From: Mortierella sp. BCC40632
Taxonomy: Eukaryota; Mortierellomycota; Mortierellomycetes; Mortierellales; Mortierellaceae
DNA length: 64,000 nucleotides
NCBI GenBank assembly: GCA_011634665.1
Contig: WAEK01000004.1
Location: 958,001-1,022,000, forward strand
Direction of reading: 5' to 3'
Shown here: positions 48,040-60,743 of the stretch, piece after piece
How positions within the stretch are numbered: the stretch's first letter is position 1
Layout of the letters: every line of letters starts with the position of its first letter
Notes under the pieces: model-generated
What the model was told of the DNA's origin: nothing
The model's input: the letters and a program-made list of their open reading frames with translations, nothing else
The model's database searches: none
Position numbers and translations under genes: made by a program

Positions 48040-48306
48040 TTGCAGTGTGTAGCAGACATCCTTCTCCACACCGAGTACTCCCATCCAAAAAAGATTCGCC
48101 TGCAATCCCCGATACGGTGTGATCTGTGCGGAGAATCACGTTTGCTCCTCGACCAGCATGTCGACCGTTGCGAGGACTGCATACCTTTTGCACTAGTCAA
48201 GCCAGCCAGTTTCCATCCTGTCCTGGAAGGATACGGTTCGCGCTCCTCAGCTCTGAGTATCCCCTCGCCTCGTCCGCATATCTCTATTTCAACGGATCCC
48301 TTGTGA
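48040..48306 (+). CDS. Orphan small open frame with a zinc-finger-like Cys/His pattern
   Basis: An 88-codon frame starting MQCVADILLHTEYSHPKK. In its middle it reads RCDLCGESRLLLDQHVDRCE, i.e. C-x2-C-x9-H-x3-C followed by one more Cys two residues later. The pattern is close to, but two residues shorter than, Rad18-type UBZ4 ubiquitin-binding fingers (C-x2-C-x11-H-x3-C). No flanking exon was found with certainty, so it may be one exon of a longer gene or chance. Confidence 0.25.
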   Translation: MQCVADILLHTEYSHPKKIRLQSPIRCDLCGESRLLLDQHVDRCEDCIPFALVKPASFHPVLEGYGSRSSALSIPSPRPHISISTDPL

Positions 48307-51300
48307 ACTTGACTGCCGAGGGCATAACAATAACATAGTTGTGCCTTGGACAGACCACCACCCACTCCCAACCCTCTAGTAACAAGGTACACACTCGCTC
48401 TATTCTCCATTTCTTCATTCACCCCCTCCTCTCCCTTCTCTCGACCTTCACTCTGTTTCCCGCTTTGCTCGAATGCTGGGCCGCGTCGCATTCCCGACAT
48501 AATACGCATATTGCACAGACGTGCGTGCAGCGACCTTTTCTTTTATACTTGACTGTACTTTGGCCTGCTCTTTCTCTCGTCCCTGCCAAATCGGTTATCT
48601 GTCGTCTTTTTCACTTTGATAGTTGGACACTGGCGCCTGCCTTAATTCAGTTAGCAGAAGGTGAAAGCGACAAACAGAACTCAACCATCAAGCCAAGGAC
48701 GCGTTCTTATTCGACAATCCCAGAGTTTGACAGCGATAATATCCTTTTTTTTCTTGGTCCCCTCCTTCTCTTTGCTCCTCTCCTGCACCTTTTCGCTGTC
48801 TATCATTTCTTTGGAGCTCCCTCTCTCCTCTTCTTTCATTCCTTTATCTCCTTCTTTCATTATTCCTCCTTGTCACTCTTTCTCTTTTCTACATTCGCAC
48901 TCCTACACTTTGTGCATACAACCATCCTCAGATATCAAGGAACACGATCTTTCTTTGCGTAAGTTTGCACAGCCTCAGTCTACTCCACGGCCCCTTTCCA
49001 CTATTACCTTCCTCCACCTCTGCTCCCCTGTCTCTGTACCCTCGTTCCCACTGTGCCATTTCACTTTCTCTTCTCGACCATTGCCCAACCAGTCACCTCT
49101 GAATCCCATTGCCAGTATCTCTTTCGACTCATGGTCTTCATCCCTCGAACCACCAGCATATGCAAACGCATGCACACCGCTGCGTAATCCTCCATCCATC
49201 CACCCCCTTCCTCTTCCCGCCATTTTTTTCTTCTATAATTCACTCCGAGGCTCTTTTGTGGACCGTTGGAGCTGACAATGAGTCGATCCAACAGCCTGAG
49301 GTGCTCGCGAGGGCAATGACGACTCTGTAGGCGGCTCACAAGCGCTCAATTGCCTTTAGAACCGATTGATATCTAAGGCTATAGTTTGCCCCAGACGTTT
49401 GGGGCCCCCGCCGTAGGTTGTGCTGAGGAAGGGTCATTGCATCAGCAAGGGCAAGAGAGAAAACATGAACCTTGGTCACCCCGTCATGACGACTTTTCTT
49501 CCATCCACTTTACGACGCTCTCTCTTTGGCGGCTCTTCGCATCCACACACATCCACACACATTCACACCCATCCACACATACATGCTCTCTTTCTCTCCC
49601 TTCACCTCATTCATCTTTTCTTTATTTTCGCACACACTTGTTGAAGCCTCCTTATTCGCCTATCATGAAGGAGTCAAAAAAAAAAAAAAAAAAAAAAAGG
49701 ATGAACAAACGTCAGATCATGTCCGCTATGGGATCCACTGGTATCGCTATGCATTGCATGGCATGGCATCGCATTGCAGCTCATTACCCGCTGGTCGAGC
49801 GTATGTGTGTGTTTGTATATGTGTTTTTGCGCGAATCTGTGCTATGAGCACCGACGTCGTAGAAAGAAAATGGCTCGTTGGGCGGGCGGGCCTGCATCTA
49901 TGGGAGATGGAGAAGAAGAGAGACTTTCCCGCTTGCATCATCATCGTCGTCATAGGGCATGGGCTTGCTCTTTCCCTTCTCCCCCAGTTTGTGTGCGTGT
50001 GTCTGTGTATGTGTTTGTGTATTTTTTTTTTTTTTTTTTTTTCGTGCCAGAGAGTGAGATCCGCAGGCTGGAGCGAGCATTCCTAGCCTACATGGACAGT
50101 GAAAGAGAAAGAGCGAGCGAGCGAGGATGAGATGCAGGCTCCCGATGGGCAATATCCAATGGTCCGATGTCCGATGTCCGATACTCCTTCGCTCTCTCGA
50201 TGACTCCCTACTGTCCCACCGGCTGGCGCTGCTCACCCGCCCGGCACCTCAAACAGGCCGACGTCTCATTGCTCCCCCTTTCCGCTCTCAGCATCTCCTC
50301 GTATTCTCTTGTTCTTTGGGCCAGAAGTAGTCTGTATCTGGGGAGTTGGGATACACCTGCATGCCTCTCTTTTCGGATCTCATCGCAGCTCCAACCACAC
50401 CAATTCTCGGTCGGATCCTTTTCGGATTTTTTTTTTTCTTGCCTGGTCTTGCTATATCCTTCCATGCCTGCTCTTTTTCTTTTTTCTTTTTTTTTTTTCC
50501 CTTCTTTTTCTTTTTCTTTTTTTCTTTAAATCCACGCCCCCATTGGGACCGACAAAGCACATTTGTTTTTTCAGAGCAATTTTGCACAATATTTTCTTCG
50601 TTTCATTGCCATTGCCATTGCCCTTTGTCGCGTTTTTCCTCCCCTGGTCTTCTGAGTGAACAGACTCTTGTTGACCTAGTAGACAGCTTCCTTCTTGCCT
50701 CCCAGCACACATACTTGACCCGCCGCTCCCACCTATTCCCGTCCCACATCGTCCCACGTCGTCCCACGTCGGATCTCGTTGTCCCTTGACTGTCCCAGAC
50801 AGGACGGGGAGCAGGAGCCAGCGGCGGGCGAAAGTATCCCTAGAGAAGAAGAAGAAAGAGAAAGAGAAAGAGAGAGTGAGAGAGATTGTACCGTGCCCAG
50901 ACAACAACGTGGGCCCGGACATAGAAAAGAAAAAAAAAAAAAGAAAACTAAAAAAGGGACTTGTTATTTTACTTATTATTTCTCGTTTGTCTTGTCTTGC
51001 TTGACTTTGTCAAAGGGGCCTTCTCTCGCTCTCACTCTCATCACTCTCTCTCTGTAACGACCCTTTTTTTTTTTTTTTCTTTCTTTTGATTACCACCGGG
51101 GGGGACACTTTTCCACTCTCTCTCTCTGTCTCTCACACTCTCTGCTCGCTCTACTTGATCTGCCTCTGTTCGCTCACCCTTCCTCTTCTTCTTCCTCTTC
51201 TTCTTCTTTCTCCACTCTTCTTTTTTCCACCAGCCACTCCCACTCTGAAAAAAAAAAAAAAGGAATCAACCTCTCCAGCCTCGACACTCTCCCCTCCCTC

Positions 51301-51368
51301 CCCTGCCCTGCCGCCACCACTTCTCCTCGCCAACCGCAGACTCTCCTCCCACAACCACCGTGCCAACC

Positions 51369-52213
51369 ATGGCCGAGAACACCGTTCTCTCCTTATGTTT
51401 CCCATGTCCAACCCCCGCCCAGGCGGGTCCACCCATGGATGAAACCATCACCAATGCCTTTCAGCAACTCTGTGTCGATGTGGGTCAAACCCATCACTGT
51501 CAGATCATACTCGATCTCTGTCTCAACAACCCCCAGGCTCAGAAACGGCTCTCGATCGATACCCATCAGTCTGCGTACAATGTCACGATCTCTGGTGCTT
51601 ATCAGAATGTCATGCTCGCACGAGGATCGCTCATGCGTAACAATCCGCTCAAGGTAAAAAAAAAAACATTTGAGTTTTCCACTCCTCCTTTCTTCTTTAC
51701 CCTGTGTGCGTGTTTGTGTGTGGGTGTGTGTGGGTGTGTGCATGTGCATGTGTGTGGTGTATGTTTGTGCATCTTCACCCCTTCCCTTCCTCTGGTAATC
51801 TCTGTACCGCAAACCACATTTCCTGATCCAGTCTCGAAGGAATGAGAGAAAGATCTCTCCCACCACAACACACAAAGAGAGACAGAGGCAGAGAGAGGAA
51901 AGCATTAAGCTCGACTTGGCCTTTTCTATCGGCCCCTAGCTCTTTCTCTCTCTCTTTCTCTCTCTCTTTCTCTCCCCTTCTTCGCCCTCGCACTCCCTTT
52001 TTTGGACTGCATGCTTTGCTCTATGCAGGGTGAATGGTAGCCACAGATGGTCGACTGCGCGTGTCTCTGTCTTGTTCCTCATGCATGGTAGACTTTTTTT
52101 TTTCCTCCTCGGACTTGATGGTTCATCTCAATGGGCTGCCTCGAACGAGAAAGAGCGAGTGAGAAAGCGAGTGGGCGAAAGAACAGGGCACAGGCGTCAT
52201 TTCATCCTGATCA

Positions 52214-52248
<35 letters not shown>

Positions 52249-55200
52249 CGTCATTTGTTGTGTTCGCCCGTTGGTCTCGTGGCGGAGGAGGCGAGTGAAA
52301 AAATTGTGTCTGCATCACCTCGGATTAGCAAAGACACAGAATATTGATGTGAGGGACCACTTCGTCTCGCCTCAACTCGAATTCATGGGAAAGATTGGCA
52401 TCGTGTTTTTTTTTTTTTTTTTTTTCCTTATTTTCAGCTCATGTTGCGGAATCGCCATAGCTCGGGATGAGTTTAAATACCCTTTGAGGTTATTCTCTTT
52501 TCCCCGCCCCTTCTCATCCTTGCTGCACTGGAAGAGTAATATAGCCAGGTCGTGTGAGCGTGCAGTCCAACAGGCGGGAAATTGAAGTTGGAGTTTGTGG
52601 AGCTTTTCTTCCAGACCGTTGGGGGTGTTGTGGCACCCTTGCCTTGCCTCGCCTTGCTTTTGCCTCGCCTTGCCTTGCCTTGCCTTTTTTTTTTTTTTTA
52701 GCCCAGACATGGTCCTTTGACCTAACTTGGCATCTTCTCCCCAGTCTTCTCCCCCCCACACACACACTCTCTCTCTCCCTTTCCAGTAAAGGAGAGTGTA
52801 TACCTCTCGGCGAGTAAATGGGTCTGGAAGGAGAGGGACCCTCGGACCATGTTTGAAACGGGTGTGGGGTGGATTCACTAAAAAAAATATCAACCATCGA
52901 CGTAACGTCTTGGCCACGGGGTGTCTATTCGCTATCCGGCCCGCAGGCCTCGCGTCTCTTGACTGGCTACTTTCCACTACGCTTATCAATTTTAGCCGCA
53001 GTCGTGGGCCTTCCTGGCCCAAGCACTATGGCAATGCTAGGCGCTTTATCCAACGGTCACCAGCCAAATGAACATCTCCACTGCTACTGTTTTAGCCACA
53101 GTCTGGAATGTGCGCCAATCTCCTTTCTACCCTTCCTTCTTTTATTCTCTGGCTCTATCCCATAGACACTTTCTATCGCTATCGGATCAAACAATTTACT
53201 GACACTCTCACGTCCTTTCTTCTGTCTCTTCTCTCCGCTAACTCCTGCGTCATCTATTCCTCATCACAGCCCAAGCTCTCAATCAAGATCAGCAAGTCGT
53301 CCATCACCGTAGATCCATTCTCAGAGTCGTCCCAGTCCTCACCAACGACCTCGACACCGGTCACATCGGTGGCAGACGCAATATCAGCTGAATCCACTGT
53401 AACCCCACTCCCAACGTCTTCGGGGTCCCAGTCTTCTCCTATCACCACGTCAAGTATTCCATCCAACCTAGATACCCATACCCGCCCTGACAGTCCTTCA
53501 GGCCACAATGATTCGTCTGCTAGCACAGCAACGTCCAAGATCAACTCTACCTCGGCCATCTCGACCGGGACCGAGCCCGTTACCCAAAAGTCAATACCCG
53601 CATCAGCCTCTACGGCCGCTGCATTCTCGTCCTACTTTACGGTTCTCCCACAGTTCAAGAGCCAGGTCGATCAAATATCCATCTCTACACGGACATCGAT
53701 CACCCTCGTTTCTAGCCACTTCCATGCTCTTCCAGTAGCAAAATCTGCACTAGCTGCTCATGCAAGACAAGAGACAGTAGAGTTGCTCATTTCCGGGACA
53801 TGGGAGAATGCCGAGGCCGCTCGACTCCAACTGCTGGTCGCTATCGAGACATTGCAACCAGGGATCGTCCAGGATAAGGTCCAGGTCGAGCTCAAATACC
53901 AAAACATGATTGGAGGGCGGAAGCGAAAGGATATTCAGGATTTGATGGCCAAGACGAGAACAAGTATCTATTTTGCCTCGCCCTTTGTCCAAACAGCCAA
54001 CAAGAGTGGTAGCCCTGTTGATCCACGGAACAATGAGATCTATATTACAGGTGAACCTGCCAATGTCGAAAAAGCCAAGGAAGCCCTCCAGAAGGCTTGT
54101 ATGCGGACACAGGCCGCCTCGCTATCATGCACACGACAAGTCAACATTGCATCCCGAAAGCTGGACTGGATGTTGCTGAACTACCGAGAGAAGCTGAGGA
54201 CTATCATGATCGACAATGGGTCCTTCATCGCCTTCCCACCACTGGGGGCAAGCCACCCAGTCATCTTTGTCTATGGCGAGTCTCGAGTCAATGTGGAGCG
54301 GACTATCCGAACAGTGATGCAGCTTGTAAGTTGACTTTTTTTTTTTTTTTTACTTTGTTTGTTCCGCACCACTCCTTTTTATTTTTATTACAATGTATAC
54401 ACGACACTAACACTGCCGAGGCGCTATCTCTTTCTTGGAACCTAGTCCTCGCAATTCCACTCGGGATCAATCAACATGTTGACACCTGCGCGTGATAGCC
54501 TACTAGCCATCCCTATGAAGTCACCCAACACTCTTTCACCCATTGCCAACATTTCCAAAATTGTGTCACAATCGTCTGGAGCAGAGATTGAGTTTCGAAA
54601 CAATGGATTCTTTATCTTTGGCAACGAGATCCAGACAAGACTTGCGGCCCAATACCTGACCGAGATCGATTTTGTCAAGACACTTCATCACGAAGTCAAG
54701 TTTTCTGTGGAGCTTGCCAATGAACATCGTGAATTTATCTCGGGCAAAAAGAATGGCAAGATCAACCGGATCATGAAGGCAACTGGAGCCAAGATCAAGT
54801 TCGACCCTTGCAATGAGTACAACTTTTACGTTGATCTAAGCTCGACCATTGCCGTCAAGGCGGTAGAGGCACTAGCATTATTGCAGGAGGAGCTCCCAGC
54901 CGAAATCTCGTTCTATGTTCCAGAGACCTATCATAAGCGGATCATCGGTGTAGGTGGCAAGAATATTCAACGGATCATGAAAAAGTATGGTGTCTATGTC
55001 AAGTTTTCGAATTCCGAAGAGTTTGCCAACTTGGGAGGATACTTTGACAACCTGGATAATGTTGTGGCACGAACGCCCTCCAAGAATGCCATGAACCTGG
55101 ACAACCTAAAGCATGCCGTCATGGAGCTTGTCAATCCCAAGGACAAGGACTTTGTTCATCATCCACTTACAATCCCAAAACAATATCACCTATCGCTTTT

Positions 55201-58200
55201 GTCCGATCACGCCAAGGCATTGAGTGAGCTTCAGGATGCTACCAACGCGACTGTCCGATTCCCTGAGCGAGAGACGGGCAGTGATACGGTCTGGATTTCG
55301 GGCCCAGAGACGTTTATCCAGCAATCGACCTCGATGCTACTGTCCTTGGTCGACGAACAGTATGTGTATCCTGTTCCCTTCTCAGAGGCGATGCACCGTG
55401 TATTGAACAAGCCAGAATTCCAGCGGGATGTAGTTGAGCGGATGAAGAACGAATGGAACATGACTCTCATCCCTCCACGCGTTGTGGAAGTGACTAGCAC
55501 GTCGGCTGATGATGCCGCCACCATCGCCATTTCGGCTACCCATGCTGGAGATGAAACCTCCAAGGCGAGTGTATCGAGATCAAGCGGCGCGACTGCTGTT
55601 ACCGCTATTACCGAAAACGTCGTTGGTGCTACATCCAAGCCCATCAAGGAAGAGAAGCAAGAGTCTAGTGCAGTTCAAGTTGAGACGCAGTCGGACGCTC
55701 AGGCGAACGATGATGGGGACGGGCTCGCCAGGTCACTCAGCAGTCTGACAGACAGTGATGATGACGATGACGTTGAGGACAATGAGGAGGAAGACCATGT
55801 GTTTATCTTCAAGTACAGCCGCAACAATGAGGATTACCTGCAGAATGCCAAGGAGCTTCTTGTGCAGTTCTTGATTGATAGCCAGATCGAGGTGTATGAT
55901 GACGAGATCCGAGTCCAAAGGCCTCGCTCCGACTCTTTTGCGGAGGCGTTCCCACATTTCAATAGCAAGATCTTGTCGTCTGTGGCCACTGGAGGTAAGC
56001 TGGCAGTCTGGAGTGGACGAGACCACATCAAGTCTTTTGGGAGTGATGCTCTGATCTAACATGATATTATCACTGTCGTTTTTCATTTCCCTTTTCCTTT
56101 TAGAACTCTCCACACCTGCGCCAACTTTCTTGAACTACTCGCTCTTTGATCACACTGGCAATGCCTTTGACACTCTCTCGCGTGCTCCAGGTGGCGCGCC
56201 CAGCATCACTGGACCGACACCAGGGTCTGGAACAGGAACGGCACAAGGGCCGATGGTTTCGACGGATATCCGCGCCCTGTTCTCACGTGGCCCATCGCCC
56301 AGTTTGGGGCCCATCTCCACCTCGCCGCCTCGATGGGGTGATCAGCCTTCTCGACCACTGGGGTCGTCCACAACAGTGACAGGCTCTTCTTCGTCAGCTC
56401 TGTCTACCTCGACATCCTCTGTCGCTACGGGACCTTCATTCGCAGCTCCTGGTCAGAGCATGGGCAGCAGTGGTAGTGCGTTTGGTGGGTTTACCAACAC
56501 TGGCTCCAATCGTCTGACGTCCCTGCCGATCGATCCATGGGCCAGCCCCGCTAAACAGACACAGCATGCAGCTCATACCGCTGTGACAGCAGGCGGGTTT
56601 GCGAGTGCCATTGGTCCATTCCGTACACCCCCTGGAATGACTGGTAACGCCAACGGCAATGCAGTTTTAGGAAGTACTGTGACAGACATGATGCATGGTG
56701 CACCCGGCAGTGGATATTACTCACCAAGTTCTCGACCACAACAGATGGTTTCAGCAGTAACCTCGTCTGGAGCGACTCCTACGTCAACCACAACGACCTC
56801 TTCGTCGTCCTCAATTCATATGTTTTCACCTGAGGGACCCTATGGTAGCTCGATGGGATTCTCTCTTCCCGGCTCTGCAAACACTCCTTCGCATTTGTAT
56901 TCGAGCAACAACAACTCGCCCATCCAGGGCGTGTCCACAAACTTGTACGGAAGCATGGTGGGCCAGCCCCAACAGTCTTATCAACAGCACCACCAGCCAG
57001 CGCCACAGCGTCCGCTCTCGGGATCCGCTGTAGGATCGCGGGATAATTTGCAATACTTGGAAGAAAAGATGATGCCAGGCTCTGCTTTCGGGCCTGGCTA
57101 TGGGCCGTCTCTGAACAGTGGCAAACTCCGAAGTTCGCAGCATGCGATGATGTACCTTCAACAGCAGCAGCAGCAGTCTTCGCCACAGAATCAGGGATAT
57201 GGCGGAGGATTCCACCCGTCACTTCAATATCCGCAACAACGACAGCGTCACTCAAGCCATAATAGCAATGCGAGCAGCAGCACGCATCATACCATGTTCC
57301 TTGGCCCGATCGGTGGAGGTCTTGGAGGTTCTGCAGGAGGCAGTGTCCACAGTGATGATATTTCGACGGAGGACGAGAGTGATGAGCCATTTGATGATAT
57401 GAGACACCGATACCGAAGCTATCCTTATTCGCAGCAACAACCACAGCAGCAGCAGCAGCAGCAGCAAGCGCAGTTTCAACAACCATACCAGCAGTCTTTC
57501 TTGCCCTTGGGACCTCCCGGCGCTTCAAGTGGGGGGTTTGGATCTCAAGGGGCAGCGGCTGCAGCGCTTGCTCACCGACGAGGCTCTGTGCCGTCGATGG
57601 GATCCATGTACAGCAACCAGCTGCTTTATAGCAATAACAACAGCAGCAACAGTAGTTTGCACTCTCAATCACACTACCATCCTCAACCTCAACCGCAGCC
57701 GCAGCCGCAGCCGCAGCAATATCACCAACCCCAGAATTACTCATCTTTTCAGCAACAACAGCAGCAACAGTCAGTCACGCCTCCACCATCGATGCTTCGA
57801 ATGAGCAACAGTAGTTCCGATCTATATGCACGCAAGTCTCTTGTGAATGCGATGGCAAGACACTCACTTGGCCCATCAAGCACAGGTGCTGTGGGATCAG
57901 GTGCAGGAGGACCTGTGGGTGTTGGAGCTGGAGAGAGCAGCGGTCTCGGCAAGGGACTTGGCAATGGGATGATGGAAGGTGAACGGGACCTATTCTCGAG
58001 TGGTCTTGGAGGGATCATTGGAGGAGGAACGATCAGTCACTCGCAGAGTCATGTAGGAGGAGACTCGGGTACAAGCGGAGGAGGCATTGGATCAAGTATT
58101 GGAGGAGGAGGCGCGGGATCGACCTTGTCGGCGTCCGCGTTACCATTCTTTATGGACCATCATCACCATGCGACGGCGACGTCTGCTGCGACTTCGTCGT

Positions 58201-58262
58201 TTGACCGGTCCGGCCATGGACCGGGATTGGGGCATCATCTTGTTGGAGGATGGGATCGTTAA
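51369..58262 (+). CDS. Large multi-KH RNA-binding protein (Bicaudal-C-like) with low-complexity tail
   Basis: Predicted cytoplasmic RNA-binding regulator. Four exons: 51369-51653, 53270-54325, 54446-55994, 56104-58262; phases fit exactly for 1682 residues. Several KH-type units: ~300-375 (MIGGRKRKDIQDLMAKTRTS), ~525-595 (REFISGKKNGKINRIMKATG), ~600-680 (HKRIIGVGGKNIQRIMKKYG, the clearest GxxG loop) and a weaker one ~690-760. Residues ~870-890 are acidic. From ~964 to the end the protein is Ser/Gly/Gln/Pro-rich with glutamine runs, like prion-like domains of RNA-granule proteins (inference). Without the intron at 55995-56103 exon 3 would stop at 56059, giving a shorter form. The first intron is 1.6 kb, the longest here; a small exon inside it cannot be excluded. 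Confidence 0.85.
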
Positions 58263-59031
58263 CTTTCCTTTCTTTTTGGATCACACCCTCTCTACCCCCC
58301 AAAAGCAAAAGGCTGTTGCTATTTTCTTTTTTCTTGTTGTTTTCTTTCCTGCCTGAGAATGTTGAAATATTTTTTTTGTCCGCATTTTATGGGAAAGGAT
58401 AACATTCCTTTTTCTTATTACAATTGTATTGCTGTAGTTTTTGTTGAAGCATTCCCCTCCTTTTATTTTTTTTTTCTTGTATGATACTTTTTTTTTTTTT
58501 TTTCTTTTCCTCATTCTTCTTTACTCTCAATATGTTTGTTTTTCTCGTCGTTTGTCGTTGTTTTTTGAAAAACTTTTATGTCTATTCCTTTTATTGTAGA
58601 AAGATTACCCTTTTACCCTAGTACCCCTCTTTCAAACAACTCAAAAAAGAAAGAAAAGAAAAAACTATTTGTCCATCCTCCTTTTTTTTCAAAAAAAAAA
58701 AAAAACTATTTGATCAGAATGAGTGAAAGTAGAGGGATTGAGAGAAAGGAAAGAGAGCCAAAGATCACTCTAATTTCTGACACTTCATAATACGCTTTTC
58801 TCAACATTGCGAATAATAATAAAAAAAAAAAAAAAAAAAAAAATAGCATGCTGGTCAGTGAACCTGAGGATTTATGTTTTTTTTTTTTTGTCTCTTGAAC
58901 TCTCCTAAACGAACTAGGCCTATCTCTCATCCTGAGGATCTTGGCTATTTTTTTTTCCCTCCTCTTTTTATCTTTTTCTTTTTCTTTACTAATTCTTCAG
59001 GGAGAATGAGACAAAAAAAAAATCCATTGGA
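58263..59031. other. Convergent 3' region, KH gene / BAG gene
   Basis: T-rich on plus, with T or A runs at about 58485-58503, 58690-58704, 58820-58842 and 58878-58890. No gene seen. Confidence 0.6.
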
Positions 59032-59969
59032 TTACCTCCGCATGGCTCGGTCACAGGCCTTGACCTGAGCCTGCAAGTCATCGACCTGGTCCATCAACGC
59101 TTGTGTCTCCTTGACAGCCTCTCGTCTCGTAGCTCGAGCGACCTCATGATTTGGTTGACATTCAACCCCATCAAAGACCAACAAGGCTTGCATCAAGGAT
59201 TCCGAAAGTCCAATATGAAGCTCAAAGAGTTGTTTCCGAGCAGCCGACATTCTCGAAGGATCCTCTCGTTCTCCACTCATCGAAAATTGTAAAGGCAATG
59301 GAGAAGAACCCGACTCGGATGGATCGGAAGAAGAAGCGGGCGAAGCCGTGGAAGGAGGGGAAAGAACAGGGTTGGTGGAAGGATGAGCACGAAGATAATC
59401 TTGAACAGCGACTTGAAATTTGGGCAAGAGATCCTGAGCGAGTTGACGAGCTTTATCCATGGCAGTTTGGATCTTGACTATCAAGGCATATTCTTCTGGA
59501 TCACCATTGGTCGTCAAGGTCCGGATATCTGTTTTCTATGGGTGTGGGAGAAGAAAAGAGGAAGAAAGGAACAAAAGAAGAAAAAAAAAATGGAGAGTGA
59601 GTAAAGAAACAGAGAGGAGGGAGAGAGAGGGCGAGAGAAAAAGAAAAGGTAAAAAAGCATTCACATTGGGTAATTGGAAAAAAAGAAAGGAGGAGGAGGA
59701 GGAGGAGGAGGGGGGGACGTTACAGATGGCTTGGTTCCCATCATGGAAATTTGACCGTTGGGTTTGATCCCAAAACATGAAAGTGGAGCAAGGTCGTCCT
59801 TCATAGTCGCACCTGCCGAGATCAGGGTGATACCCGAGATAGGCACCTTGGACCACTCATGACAATGTAACCTCAGTTCTCCAAGTGTGATCTCTGAAAG
59901 TGATTTGCAGTCCTTGAACTCGAACGTCTTCTTTTCTCGTCCCCACTTGATGTTGACTGTCACGGCCAT
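59032..59969 (-). CDS. BAG-domain Hsp70 co-chaperone with ubiquitin-like N-terminus (BAG1-like)
   Basis: Nucleotide-exchange factor for Hsp70. Two exons, 59724-59969 and 59032-59535, joined in phase 0 to give 249 residues. The N-terminal ubiquitin-like domain (~1-82) starts MAVTVNIKWGREKKTFEF and includes SEITLGELRLHCHEW and the GIKPNGQISMMGTKPS end. The C-terminal part (~90-249) fits a BAG three-helix bundle: YALIVKIQTAMDKARQLAQD, an insertion rich in Ser/Pro, then LFELHIGLSESLMQALLVFD and the last helix with REAVKETQALMDQVDDLQAQ. The acceptor CATAG|AAAACAG was chosen over the nearer AACAG because only it keeps frame. Confidence 0.92.
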
Positions 59970-60743
59970 TGTTGTTGATACTGTCCCTTTTTTTGAGAGA
60001 GAGAGAGAGAGAGAGAGGTGGTGTGTAGTATGTCGTGTATATACAAGAGGTGGAAGCTTTGGTCTGTGTCCAGAACTGGCTGTTGTTGTTGTTGTTGTTG
60101 CTATTGCTTTCTTTCTATGCAAATGAGAAGGCAAAAAAAAAAAAAGTGATGGAGTTTAGTAGGACGATAGAGTGAGGTGGCTCGAGGGCTCTCAGGGATG
60201 ACCAAGGACAGCTGAGCATCCTGACATGGAGAAGAATGAAGAGAAACAAAGCGGTGTACCCACGAGAATGGATTGGATGGAGTCTAGGAGTTAATCTCTT
60301 TTTGAAGACAGATCTGGTGATGGGATCCAAAGAATAATGGAGAAATGGAAAAGAAAAAAAAGGAGGAACCCTCGGGTCTGTGAACTGTGGTCTATCCACC
60401 CCTGTTTCCTGAGTCTACGCCAATGCCCAACCAAAAATTACGGGCTGCAGCCTCTAGAAAGTGACCCCACCCGAAAAATGTTTTTTTTTTTTTTTTTAAA
60501 AAAAGGCCCCAGTGTTCTCTTCCCAAATATAAAAAAAAAAAAAAAAAAGGCTGATCAGAGCTATCCATGACACATGCACACATACGCACAAACACACATA
60601 CACACACACAGAGAGAGAATCCAATGGCCCTGTCTTTTGTCTTCCTCGTGCACTTTTGTCTCCCTATCAGAACAACCATAGAAAGAAAGAAAGAAAAAAG
60701 GCCATCCATTTCAATAGTGAAAAAACGGTCCTCGGGGGTTTTT
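59970..60743. other. BAG gene upstream region and prefoldin 3' region
   Basis: GA repeat at 59995-60018 and a GTT repeat near 60082-60102 lie just upstream of the BAG gene. T and A runs at 60481-60505 and 60531-60549, and an ACAC tract near 60590. No gene seen. Confidence 0.55.

Larger units (their letters stand above)
45746..51368. other. 5.6-kb gene desert, PTR2 promoter and KH-gene upstream region
   Basis: 45978-46022 is a (GA)n run in the PTR2 upstream region. From about 46.4 kb on, the plus strand is strongly C/T-rich with many CT and CTT tracts (48340-49275, 51080-51360) and A or T runs at 47956, 49676, 50023 and 51063. The long open frames here are low-complexity Ser/Leu/Phe-rich artefacts. 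One small frame at 48040-48306 is listed separately. The right part is probably promoter and 5' leader of the KH gene. Confidence 0.55.

Noticed and set aside
48339..49275. Two long plus-strand open frames rich in Ser, Leu and Phe
   Set aside because: Composition follows the C/T skew of the region; no domain, no believable start or splice context.
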